Positions 55,735 to 64,000 of a stretch of DNA of 64,000 nucleotides are shown in pieces. The position numbers and the translations under genes are program-made. Position 1 is the first letter of the stretch. The number at the start of each line of letters is the position of its first letter. The stretch is taken from positions 28,852,618 to 28,916,617 of the forward strand of contig NC_057811.1 of NCBI RefSeq assembly GCF_018294505.1. The letters are read 5' to 3'. Under the pieces are notes generated by a model. The model searched no databases. It had not been told where the DNA came from and saw nothing but the letters and a program-made list of their open reading frames with translations. The DNA comes from Triticum aestivum (taxonomy: Eukaryota > Streptophyta > Magnoliopsida > Poales > Poaceae).

Positions 55735-56045
55735 CAGGGTGTCGGGGGTCGGGGTCGGGGTGTCGTGCCGGGGTGTCGAGGTGGCGTGTCGGGGTCGGGG
55801 TGCTGTTTCGGGGTCTGGGTGTCGCGGGTCGGGGTGTCGTGTCGGTGTCGGGGTGCCGTGTCGGGGTCGGGGTGCTGTTTCGGGGTCGGGGTGTCGTGTC
55901 GGTGTCGGGGTGTCGGGGTCAGGGGGTCAGGGTGTCGGGGTGTGGTGTCGGGGTCAGGGTGTCGGGGTCAGGGGGTCGGGGTGTCGGGGTGTGGTGTCGG
56001 GGTCGGGGTGTCGGGGTCAGGGGGCCACGGGGTCGGGGTGTTTCC
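55735..56045. repeat. G-rich minisatellite (GGGGTGTCGGGGTCG)n
   Basis: About 310 bases of imperfect tandem GGGGTGTC / GGGGTCGGGG units on the plus strand, upstream of the minus-strand accessory gene. Three overlapping frames stay open only because of the repeat. Confidence 0.92.
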
Positions 56046-56300
56046 TTTTCTCCTTCTTCTTCTTTCCTTCTCTTCTTCTTCTTCTTCTTCTTCTTCTTCT
56101 TCTTCTTCTTCTTTCCTTTCTTCTTTTTCTTTTTTCCTTCTCTTCTTCTTCTTTTATTTCTTCCTTATTTTCCCTTTTCCTCTTCTTCTCATCTTCTCCT
56201 CTTTTTCTTCTTCTTCTTCTCCTCCTCCTCCTCCTCTTCTTCTTCTTCTTCTTCTTCTTCTTCCCCCTTCTACATATTCTTCTTTTCTTCTTCTTCTTTT
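56046..56300. repeat. TTC/TCC microsatellite in CACTA 1
   Basis: Long (TTC)n with (TCC)n interruptions, adjoining the G-rich minisatellite. On the minus strand this is a GAA/GGA-rich purine tract close to the presumed 5' side of the accessory gene. Confidence 0.93.
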
Positions 56301-56975
56301 TTTCATATTTTTTCTACTTCTTATAATTATATAACTAATTAACTAAAACCCATGCACTAGTCTAATCTAATATAATCTAGCACTAAATCAAACACTAACA
56401 CATATCTAGTCTAATCTAACAATTAAACAGCAAAAAAGAAAAAACAGAAGAAAAAAAACTCACTGGAGATGGCGTTGGCCGGGGCTTCGCAGCGGCAGGG
56501 TGGCGGTGGCGACGGGGGCCGCAGGGCTTCGGGGCGGTGGCGCCGGGGCGCTGGGCAGGTGGTGGGGGCTGCGGGGCGCCGCGGCTGTGGGTTGTTCGGG
56601 CGGCGGGTGTTGGGGGCGGCGGCGGGTGGCGGTGGTTGTCGGGGAGGAGACAGAAACAGAGAGATGGAGGGGCGGGGTGGGGCTCGGCCGTTAGTTAGGT
56701 TAGCTCTTTGTCGTCCGCCCCACCTTTGCCGTCCGCTTTTTTTCTCTTTGCCGTCTGCTGGTAGACGGCAAAGAAGGGGCTCGTTAAGTTTTTTATGATC
56801 AGCTCGTTAGCGGGGGCCACCACTCTCTTTGACGTCCGCTAGCGGACGGCAAAGAATTGGCTGATGGCAAAGACCTTCTTTGCCATCAGCCCATTCGTTG
56901 CCGTCCGTTTTCCTGAAGCGGACGGCAAAGACCTTCTTTGCCGTTAGCCAGCAGACGGCAAAGAACTGGCAGACA
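56301..56975. repeat. GC-rich leader and right subterminal repeats of CACTA 1
   Basis: 56460-56690 is GC-rich with simple GGCGGTGGC wording, probably leader or promoter of the minus-strand gene. From about 56705 to 56975 lie the right-hand subterminal repeats (TTTGCCGTCCGC, AGACGGCAAAG). Confidence 0.8.
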
Positions 56976-56999
56976 GCAAATAAGCTAATTCCAGCAGTG

Positions 57000-57680
57000 C
57001 TCTTTTGTATTTGAGAAAAAAAGATTTCCCTCTTCTCTTGTGATGAGACTGGGTGGAGATGGTGAGAGATGAGGTCGATGACTTTGGGGAGAGGATAAGG
57101 GCGGACGCCGGCGGTGAGGCGGCGTGAGGAAGACGAGGTGGTTGGCGTCGGCGAGACGTGAGGGGAGGGGAAGGGAGGGGTATCAGTGTGCGGTGGGAGA
57201 GGGTGTGCGGCGTTCCCAGTTCGCGAGAGAGGAGAGAGGTCGGCAAGGGAGCGATCCATGGGAGATTTTTTCCTTCCGAGCGAGCCTAGTTGGGCTATCT
57301 GCGCCGTCCAAGGCCCAATGCACCACATGTCTTCAAATTGGCGACCAGTAGCAGCCCTTAGAACAGACAGGGCCAGTTTGCAAATTTAAAAATATAAGTT
57401 CTTAGCACGCATGGAAAACATAACATGTATCTTTCCATACATAATGAACTATAGGTACCAGCCAAAAAAACATAATGAACTATAGGTTGTCACAAGAACT
57501 CATGCCATCCCACAGCCTCCCTCAGACCCTGCCAACATTGCTGCAGCTGCACTCACAAGCGTTACCGTAGATGATCATTTGCATGATTTCACGCAAAACA
57601 AAATAAGATCTACAAATGAATAGAAGCTACACATACCTTGGTATGCACACACATTGCAAGCCATACTAAGCTGATAAGTG
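57000..57680. other. DNA between CACTA 1 and gliadin promoter
   Basis: 57000-57370 is G-rich (GAGAGGAGAGAGG) and has open frames on both strands but no recognisable domain. 57420-57490 holds a short direct repeat of CATAATGAACTATAGG. No gene called. Confidence 0.5.
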
Positions 57681-58070
57681 TTAATAACTTGTACAACATA
57701 TACAACACTTAAGACAAGTAAAAGCAATTTGATTATTCATGGTCTATCAAAGCAAGCTACATAACTACTCTAATCTATCTTAACAGGTCACACATGATGA
57801 CAATCTTTTTTGTGTGCAAGTCAAGCTTATCTAGTTTACACGTAACAACTTGTAGAACATTACAAAATTGATGTTTGTTAATAACTTGAACACTACAACA
57901 CTTGGCATGTAAAAGGAATTTGATGAGTCATGACCTACTAAAGCAAGTTACATTACTAGTGTCATCTATCTTAACAAGCCACACAAGATTACGACCTAAT
58001 TTCTGTGCAAGCAATGCTTATCTAGTTTACACGTAACAACTTGCATAACATTACAAATTTAGTTTCAGAA
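57681..58070. repeat. 197-bp tandem duplication in the gliadin promoter
   Basis: TTAATAACTT at 57681 recurs at 57878, a 197-base period. Matching blocks follow in both copies: CTTAACA-G-CACACA, GTGCAAG, and GCTTATCTAGTTTACACGTA. The copies are diverged by many substitutions, so the duplication is old. Confidence 0.88.
57908..57931 (+). promoter_or_regulatory. Distal endosperm box (prolamin box plus GCN4-like motif)
   Basis: TGTAAAAG at 57908 followed nine bases later by TGAGTCAT at 57924. It lies in the second copy of the 197-bp duplication. The first copy has a decayed equivalent (AGTAAAAG..TGATTATTCAT near 57716-57740). Confidence 0.75.
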
Positions 58071-58099
58071 AATTAGGCAATCTAGATTTGTGTTTGCGC

Positions 58100-58123
58100 T
58101 GTAAAGTGAATAAGATGAGTCAT
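58100..58123 (+). promoter_or_regulatory. Proximal endosperm box of the gliadin gene
   Basis: TGTAAAG at 58100-58106 and TGAGTCAT at 58116-58123, the classic pair bound by DOF-type PBF and bZIP (Opaque2/SPA-type) factors in developing endosperm. It lies about 240 bases before the ATG. Confidence 0.9.
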
Positions 58124-58255
58124 GTGTGTTATCACATCTTTTTGGTCGTGAAATGATAGTGCCACCAAACACAACATACCAAATTATGATTTCGGGAAGC
58201 ATCGAAGCACTTTCCAGACAAGTGCCAATTGTGAAAAAGATCATGTCATGGCAGC

Positions 58256-58263
58256 TATAAATA
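58256..58263 (+). promoter_or_regulatory. TATA box of the gliadin gene
   Basis: TATAAATA, 96 bases upstream of the start codon at 58359, followed by a leader rich in CATC and AAGC as in other gliadin genes. Confidence 0.9.
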
Positions 58264-58358
58264 GGCCTGTAGCATGATGATCATCCTTCCTCATCCATCA
58301 TCTCATAAGTAGAGCGCATCATTTAAGCCAAGCAAGCGGGGGTCAATAAAAATCCACC

Positions 58359-59207
58359 ATGAAGACCTTTCTCATCCTAGCCCTCCTTGCTATCGTGGCG
58401 ACCACCGCCACAAGTGCAGTTAGAGTTCCAGTGCCACAATTGCAGCCGCAAAATCCATCTCAACAACAACCACAAGAGCAAGTTCCATTGATGCAACAAC
58501 AACAACAATTTCCAGGGCAGCAAGAACAATTTCCACCACAACAGCCATATCCGCATCAGCAACCATTTCCATCACAACAACCATATCCGCAGCCGCAACC
58601 ATTTCCGCCACAACTACCATATCCGCAGACGCAACCATTTCCACCACAACAACCATATCCACAACCGCAACCACAGTATCCGCAACCACAACAACCAATT
58701 TCGCAGCAACAAGCACAACAACAACAACAACAACAACAAATCCTTCAACAAATTCTGCAACAACAACTGATTCCATGCAGGGATGTTGTCTTGCAACAAC
58801 ACAACATAGCGCATGCAAGCTCACAAGTATTGCAACAAAGTAGTTACCAACAGTTGCAACAATTATGTTGTCAGCAACTGTTTCAGATCCCCGAGCAGTC
58901 GCGGTGCCAAGCCATCCACAATGTCGTTCATGCTATTATTCTGCATCATCATCAACAACAACAACAACAACCGTCGAGCCAGGTCTCCTACCAGCAGCCT
59001 CAGGAACAATATCCATCAGGCCAGGGCTCCTTCCAGTCATCTCAGCAAAACCCACAGGCCCAGGGCTCTGTCCAGCCTCAACAACTGCCCCAGTTCCAGG
59101 AAATAAGGAACTTAGCGCTGCAGACGCTGCCAGCAATGTGCAATGTCTACATCCCTCCATATTGCTCGACCACCATTGCGCCATTTGGCATCTTCGGTAC
59201 TAACTGA
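58359..59207 (+). CDS. Alpha/beta-gliadin, 282 aa, intact
   Basis: Seed storage prolamin deposited in endosperm protein bodies. Residues 1-20 (MKTFLILALLAIVATTATSA) form the signal peptide and the mature protein begins VRVPVPQLQPQNPSQQ. Then come a repetitive Pro/Gln domain (to about 113; QPFPPQ, QQPYPQ units), a first polyglutamine run (117-127), a unique domain with C140, C170, C171 and C183, a short second polyglutamine run (199-204), and a C-terminal unique domain with C261 and C269, ending FGIFGTN. The six cysteines have the usual positions for three intramolecular disulfides. Intronless, no stop or frame change, Kozak-like CCACCATGA. Both glutamine runs are short for the family. The canonical celiac epitope strings PFPQPQLPY and PQPQLPYPQ are absent (the site reads PFPPQLPYPQ). 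Confidence 0.98.
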   Translation: MKTFLILALLAIVATTATSAVRVPVPQLQPQNPSQQQPQEQVPLMQQQQQFPGQQEQFPPQQPYPHQQPFPSQQPYPQPQPFPPQLPYPQTQPFPPQQPYPQPQPQYPQPQQPISQQQAQQQQQQQQILQQILQQQLIPCRDVVLQQHNIAHASSQVLQQSSYQQLQQLCCQQLFQIPEQSRCQAIHNVVHAIILHHHQQQQQQPSSQVSYQQPQEQYPSGQGSFQSSQQNPQAQGSVQPQQLPQFQEIRNLALQTLPAMCNVYIPPYCSTTIAPFGIFGTN

Positions 59208-59284
59208 GAAGAGAAGAACTCTAGTACTAGATATATGAAACACCGTTTTCTTAATCGACAGTTTGATCGTTGTAGCGGTGAAAA

Positions 59285-59347
59285 AATAAAGTGTCATGCA
59301 CTATCATGTAAGAACCCGAACTATACTAGTTCAAACTTGGGAATAAA
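59285..59347 (+). promoter_or_regulatory. Polyadenylation signals of the gliadin gene
   Basis: AATAAA at 59285-59290 and again at 59342-59347, 78 and 135 bases after the stop codon; gliadin genes commonly have two. Confidence 0.8.
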
Positions 59348-59606
59348 AGACATACACATGTCTTGTCTGCATATGATTATTTGTTTGAGTTCCATTCATG
59401 TGCCCGTTCAGAAGTTCACCCCTAATTAAATATATTATGCATTAACTAGATATTTATGTGGCATTAATCTAAAGATAACAAAATAGGTTTGAAACTTGAA
59501 TTACATTGAAGTATTTTCTTGGGCTTTCAAATTGAGTATTATTAAAGTAGTAAGGACTATCCACATCCTTGGCTTGCCCTTGATCGATTATTTACAGAGA
59601 AGCATT

Positions 59607-59925
59607 CAATTCATCAATCAATTACATTGATTTTTGTGGCTGGTACTTCTCCGCATCATGAGTATATTCCTTGCGGCTACTCCAAATCGACCACATAACC
59701 GAAGCATTAATAACGCCCTTCCTTGCATCAAGGAAATGTGGTCGAAGATATCTCTTGACCATGTTTCCGGGTGCAACCTTGGGAGTTTGATGTAAAATAT
59801 TCTCAAGCACGATCCAAGAATAAACTTGGATGCTCATGTGTGATAAGGGCATATGAAGTAACATTTCCTCCCCATGGCCACACATAGGGCAACATAACCC
59901 CATCACATGCCTTTTTAGTTATGCA
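59607..59925 (-). pseudogene. LINE zf-RVT remnant
   Basis: Minus-strand text MGLCCPMCGHGEEMLLHMPL, then YSWIVLENILHQTPKVAPG and SVMWSIWSSRKEYTHD: the CPxC..H zinc-binding and W..W..R(N/K) blocks of the RT-associated zinc-binding domain of plant LINEs. Only this domain is present, in a largely open frame (59906-59622). Confidence 0.7.
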
Positions 59926-59985
59926 CATGAAGGTGGATGTTTTTAATTACTATCCACCAAAATACTCTTAACATGGGTTCTACCC

Positions 59986-60951
59986 TGTCGGTGTCAAAAC
60001 CGGCGGATCTCGGGTAGGGGGTCCCGAACTGTGGATCTAGGATAGATGGGGAACAGGAGATGCAGAACACAAAATTTACCCATGTTCAGGCCCTCTCTAG
60101 GAGGTAATACCCTACGTCCTGCTTGATTATATTGCTTGTGTATATCGGGGTTACAGAGTTGATCTACCTCGAGATCAGAGGAACTAAACCCTAGCTAGGA
60201 GGACGGTGATTGTTCTCCTAGCCTCTACGGACTAAATCCCCTGGTTTATATAGACACCAGGGGTACTAGGGTTTGCAGATAGTTGGTTACATCAAGGAAA
60301 CTCTACATATTCCATCTTGACTTGAGGTACACACCAAGGCACAAAGGTCTTCGTTTCAGATACGGTGCTGCCCAATAGTCCGCCCCACGTGTGATGAGCC
60401 GGCATCCCGAGGACCCCCTAAGCCAGGACTCCCTCAGTAGCCCGCGAACTAGCCTTCAACATCGGCCTCATATACCTCCATGACTGCGGCCTCCGTCTTG
60501 CAGGCGAGTTCCATTTCTTCGGAGTATTCGGAATAATCCTTCTTCAGCTTCATACCTTTATAAACGGTCCTCGATATAATTCTGCCATACGTCGAGCCGT
60601 ATCCGGATTCTAAACTATCGATTTTACTTAGCCCTGAATGCCAATCTTTCTAGTGTGAACAATATCTTTGACTGCAACTTTCGGTGAAGGGTCGTGTCCG
60701 GTCATAATTATGAAGACTCGATGCGCGGCTTAAGGCAGCCCCTTCAATGGCACGTCCCGTCGAGGTGGAGATCGTTTCCCACCTTTTAAGGGATTTGATC
60801 AATGATTCACAGTATCCCACTCGTGCATGACGCCACAAGTATATCGAGAAGTGGCGAGGCCGGCGACGCATTTAGAGGACTCTTGGTATCGCGACTGCTT
60901 ATAATAGAACCCAGTCATAGTTATCCCCGCACACCTTCTTCCTCTCGCCAT
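59986..60951 (-). mobile_element. LTR retrotransposon E, 3' LTR and internal stub
   Basis: 59986-60436 reads TGTCGGTGTCAAAACC to GACTCCCTCA; on the minus strand it starts TGAGGGAGTCCTGGC and ends GACACCGACA, the same ends as element D LTRs, so it is a related family in the opposite orientation. The segment 60437-60951 starts with a tract equivalent to the CGGGCTAC purine-rich tract and is internal sequence, cut by CACTA element 2 at 60952. The rest of the element is missing. A TATA-like TTTATATAGAC lies near 60243. Confidence 0.82.
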
Positions 60952-61513
60952 CACTACTGCAATCAGAGATTTTGCCGTCTGTCAGTTCTTTGCCGTCAGC
61001 TCGCGGATGGCAAAGAGGGTCTTTGCCGTCACCTCACAAAAAGCAGACAGCAAAGAATTTGCTGACGGCAAAGATCCTATTTGCCATCAGTCATTTCTTT
61101 GTCGTCTGCTGGCTGACGGCAAACAATCTTTGATGCCCGCTAGCAGATGGCAAAGAGGTGGGTGTGGTCCAGTGGAGGCCCAAGCCCTAACGGCCCACTA
61201 GCCCCACCTCTTTGCCGTTCGCTCGCAGACGGCAAAGAATCTTTGCCTTCTGCCAGCAGACGGCAAAGAATTGAGTATGTAACGGCCGTTGCCCCCGCCT
61301 CCTCTCTCTCTATTCTCCCTATTCCTAACCCTCGTTCCCCGCTGCCGCAGCTCCGGCCACGGCGCCCCCGACCCTCATCCGACCCCCACCGCACCCCGCC
61401 GCCCGCTGCTGCCGCCGCTCCAGCCACGGCGCCCTGGATCCCGTCCCGACCCCGCCGCCCGTTGTCGTCGCCGCTACGGCCACCGCGTCCCCGACCCCCA
61501 CGGATGACCTGTC

Positions 61514-62938
61514 AATGCTTGACCGATTATGTAAAGGTGTCCTTCCACATGATGATGCATTTATTAGTGGTGATGATGAACACGTCATTTTTGATAGTGA
61601 TGATGATGATGCATTTATTGATCCCAGAGCATTTATTGAACCCGACGATCCAGATTATTATTAGGTATTCAATTTTTTATGTTGTACTTGATTTATATAG
61701 TTACTTGTATGATTGTATGATTTATATAGTTACTTGTATATTCTTACTTTGTACGATTGTTTCTTATACATAGTGCCATGGTCTTGATATCCGGCCCTGT
61801 CGGCCCTCGCCCGCTTTTATGATTCGGATGAGGCAAATTATCTTTTATAACTATTTGTTGCATTTCGCATTTATGACAATTATGGCTATCAAGTTGACAT
61901 AGAGATATTTTAATGTAGGAGGTATGTGACCCGGAATTTGCAACTGACCCTCTTGTCGAGAAGTTAAATTTAGTTGAAAAAGAAAATGAGTATTTGAAAG
62001 AAAAAAATAAAAGAATTGATGAAGAGAAGATGACATTGGAGTTGTATGTTGCCGATGTCGTCGATGATCACAAGATGAAGATGAATGCAATGCGCTTGAA
62101 GATGGATGCAATGCGCTTGAAGATTAAGATGATTAGAAAATATGCCATTGATAATGAGGCTTGGTATCATTATGCTATTGGATCAATTGTTACCTTAGTT
62201 GCGATCTTCATCGCATTTGTTGTGATGAGGGTAAGTTTTCTCTAGTGTTTTGCTTAACAAATGCATACTTAGCTTATTTTCCTCATAAATGGCATAATGA
62301 CCTATACCTACCTTATTTTTCTCCAAATTGACATAATAAGCTTAGTTGACCTATACTTTACCTAGGATAGCTATAAAATGACCTATACTTAGCATTTTTT
62401 CCTCCTAAATGACTTAATATGCTTAGTTAGCTAAAAATGACATAACTACCTAGGATAGCTCAATAATGATCTATAATTAGCTTACCTAGTTCATTAATGA
62501 CATAATTAGCTTACTTAGGTCAAAAATAGCATAACTACCTAGGTTAGCTAAAAATGACCTATTCTTAGCTTCTTCAGTTCATTTATGAGATACTTAGCAT
62601 ACTTAGGTAAAAAATGGCATGATAATCTTTGTTACCTCCAAAATGACATAGGCTTAGCTTATTTTCCTCGAAAATGACATAATAACCTTACTAAGCTCCA
62701 AAATGACCTATTTACCTAGCTTAGCTCTCAAATGACGTACACTTAGCATTTTTACCTAGCTTAGCTAAAAAATGGCATTTTTCCCCTACCTTAGTTAGAA
62801 GAAGAAGAAGATAAAGAAGAGGAGAGGAGAAAAAGAAAGAGAAGAAAAATTCTTCTTCTTCTTCTTCTTCTTCTTCTAGCTAGTCTTCTTCTTCTTCTAA
62901 CTTTCTTCTTTCCCAAATTGCAGATTTGCTTTCGATGA
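61514..62938 (+). CDS. Coiled-coil, membrane-anchor-type gene of CACTA 2
   Basis: An acidic first segment (from the ATG at 61514, MLDRLCKGVLPHDDAFISG, DSDDDDAFIDPRAF) runs to a TAG at 61662-61664 beside a possible GT donor. A second exon, 61919-62230, begins after TTTTAATGTAG: EVCDPEFATDPLVEKLNLVE, then ENEYLKEKNKRIDEEKMTLE (coiled coil), repeated MRLKMDAMRLKIKMIRK, and a hydrophobic C-terminus AIGSIVTLVAIFIAFVVM (likely transmembrane). Donor GTAAGT at 62231 and acceptor TTGCAG at 62923 give a short last exon (ICFR, stop at 62936-62938). Start, first-exon structure and whether the TAG is spliced out are unresolved. I know similar proteins from plant CACTA elements but not their function. Confidence 0.55.
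62250..62920. repeat. Intronic minisatellite and microsatellite in CACTA 2
   Basis: Imperfect tandem units with AATGACCTATACTTAGCTTA, CTACCTAGGTTAGCTAAAA wording from 62250 to about 62790, then GAA/GAG and TTC tracts (62795-62900). They fill the last intron of the CACTA 2 gene, as the related repeats (reverse orientation) do in CACTA 1. Confidence 0.88.
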
Positions 62939-63286
62939 GGAAGCTTGCGTTGATAGAGTCTACTCTTCTCCTTGTGCGTCCTTTTTGTTTTGATTTTGTA
63001 GGATGAACAATGTGAAACTTGCTACCTATATATGTATGTATGGATGAAACCATTGCATGCTTGTTGTTGGATATGTTGGCTATCTATATATGTTGCATAT
63101 GGACTTTTGATTTGGTATGTATATGTGCTGGATGATCATATCCATATGCCAGGGATATGATTTGGTATGTATATGTGTTGTTATGCTTGTTGAAAGTATT
63201 TTCAAATGTGTGTGTGTGTATATATATTTATATCTGTGAAATTCTGTGAAATTGAATGAATTTAAGAAAAAACAGGGGTTATACAG

Positions 63287-63825
63287 GCTCTTTGCCGTCT
63301 GCTGGCAGACGGCAAAGAGCTTTGCCATCAGCCAGCAGACGGCAAAGCTGCCACGTGGCAGCTACCTGTGCAACCTGGGGTGCACTGGGCTGGCCTATTT
63401 GGCAGCTTTGCCGTCCGCTGGCAGACGGCAAAGACCTTGGCATCTTTGTCGTCTGCCAGCAGACGGCATAGCGTGCCATGTGGCAGCTACCTGGGGGGCA
63501 TCTGGGCTGGCATATTTGGGCACTTTGCCGTCTGCTGGCAGATGGCAAAGATGCAAAGGTCTTTGCCGTCTGCCAGCAGGCGGCAAAGCACGCTGTTAAC
63601 CCCTTAACGGCCCTAAGCTGCCACGTGTGCCATGCAGGTCCTTTGCCGTCTACTGGCGAACGACAAAGACCTTTGCATCTTTGTCCTCCGCTAGCAGACG
63701 GCAAAGTACCATTTGCCATAGTTCGTTCAACCGGACGTGTTGCCATCTACTAGCTGATGGCAAAGGTCTTTGCTGTCCGCCAGGAATGCCTTTGTCGTCA
63801 GCCATGGCAGACGGCAAATTTCCTC
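63287..63825. repeat. Right subterminal repeats of CACTA 2
   Basis: Repeated GCTGGCAGACGGCAAAG / CTTTGCCGTCTGCCAGC pairs, many forming perfect or near-perfect palindromes. The equivalent left set is at 60970-61275. Confidence 0.9.
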
Positions 63826-63837
63826 ATTCCTATAGTG

Positions 63838-64000
63838 AGAAGAAGAAGAAGAAGAAGAAGAAGAAGAAGAGGAGGAGGAGGAGGAGGAGGAAGAAGAAGA
63901 GGTTAGGGCTGCGGCGGTGCCGACGGAACCGGGTCGAGGTTAGGGGTGCGTCGGCGCCCTGGTCGAGGATCACTGATCGCCAAGGGGTCGAGGTTCGGGG
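63838..64000. other. GAA/GGA microsatellite and GC-rich end
   Basis: (GAA)n and (GGA)n to about 63900, then GGGTCGAGGTTAGGGG-type wording. It resembles the purine repeat and G-rich minisatellite pair of CACTA 1, so it may be the start of another CACTA-type element. Confidence 0.5.

Larger units (their letters stand above)
51259..56999 (-). mobile_element. CACTA transposon 1 (complete ends)
   Basis: Left end CACTATAGGAATCAG (51259), right end CTAATTCCAGCAGTG (56999), i.e. inverted ends CACTATAGGAATCAG and CACTGCTGGAATTAG. It is flanked by the 3-bp target duplication CTC (51256-51258 and 57000-57002). Both ends carry many TTTGCCGTCTGCC / GGCAGACGGCAAA subterminal repeats. The interior has one Ptta/En-Spm accessory-type gene on the minus strand plus long tandem repeats. 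No TNPD-like (Transposase_21) catalytic transposase was seen, so it probably depended on another copy. Confidence 0.93.
60952..63837 (+). mobile_element. CACTA transposon 2
   Basis: Left end CACTACTGCAATCAGAG (60952), right end CCTCATTCCTATAGTG (63837). Both sides carry dense TTTGCCGTCTGCC-type subterminal repeats (60970-61275 and 63287-63825). A plus-strand gene with a homologous last intron to that of CACTA 1 lies inside. The flanking trinucleotides (CAT at 60949-60951, AGA at 63838-63840) do not match, so the two ends may not belong to one insertion, or a flank has been lost. Confidence 0.82.

Noticed and set aside
55728..56342. Three overlapping frames of about 190-204 codons
   Set aside because: They are produced by the G-rich minisatellite and TTC microsatellite; the proteins are pure GVSGS and poly-Ser/Phe/Leu repeats.
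56469..56798. Plus frame of 109 codons starting MALAGASQRQGGGG
   Set aside because: GC-rich simple sequence running into CACTA subterminal repeats; probably leader DNA of the opposite-strand gene.
58420..58824. Minus-strand frame opposite the gliadin repeat domain
   Set aside because: Antisense of CAA/CAG-rich codons gives poly-Val/Leu; it is a composition shadow of the gliadin gene.

Overview
The window is nuclear DNA of a Triticeae grass, almost certainly wheat or an Aegilops relative. It holds one intact alpha/beta-gliadin gene (Gli-2 type seed storage protein, long arm-free assignment not possible but normally chromosome group 6) with its endosperm promoter, one intact small single-domain I29 (cathepsin propeptide-like) inhibitor gene with a broken 5' duplicate beside it, and otherwise nested transposable elements typical of a large grass genome (Gypsy LTR elements, an L1-type LINE, CACTA transposons, Stowaway MITEs, a Mutator-like element). 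No rRNA, tRNA or CRISPR was seen.

Layout. 1-16147: minus-strand Tat-lineage Gypsy element A, whose 3' end lies left of the window. It is inserted in a LINE (16148 to about 19551) and is itself split by an Athila-type, non-autonomous LTR element B (8363-15160, target duplication GGTCT), which carries a perfect-palindrome Stowaway MITE (11853-11934). 19552-24497: AT-rich intergenic DNA with a LINE tail. 24498-45011: plus-strand Tat-type Gypsy element C, split inside its integrase by a second, pol-less Gypsy element D (31773-41019, target duplication GTCAC). 45012-51258: Mutator-like debris, the I29 genes and AT-rich repeats. 51259-56999: CACTA element 1 (target duplication CTC) with a minus-strand Ptta/En-Spm-type transposase-accessory gene. 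57000-59350: gliadin promoter and gene. 59607-60951: LINE and LTR-element remnants. 60952-63837: CACTA element 2 with a plus-strand coiled-coil/membrane-anchor gene. The rest is GAA repeats and GC-rich DNA.

How things relate. Three Gypsy elements (A, C, D) carry an extra gene on the strand opposite gag-pol, between pol and the 3' LTR: coiled-coil 'putative gypsy type transposon' proteins in A and D, and a B3-type DNA-binding domain protein in C. The two CACTA elements share end repeats, a homologous last intron stuffed with tandem repeats and a 3' exon, but carry different coding exons, which suggests modular exchange. The most unexpected observation is that both LTRs of element C contain fragments that translate as pieces of polyubiquitin, including the Gly-Gly/Met monomer junction (LRGG-MQIFVKTL) and ESSDTIDNV, interleaved with an array of GGCAAGA..CTTGCC palindromes.

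Limits. All calls come from reading sequence and translated frames by eye. Family names given to transposons are from memory and tentative; divergence figures are rough counts. Every retroelement gene here is broken and is described only as a remnant.
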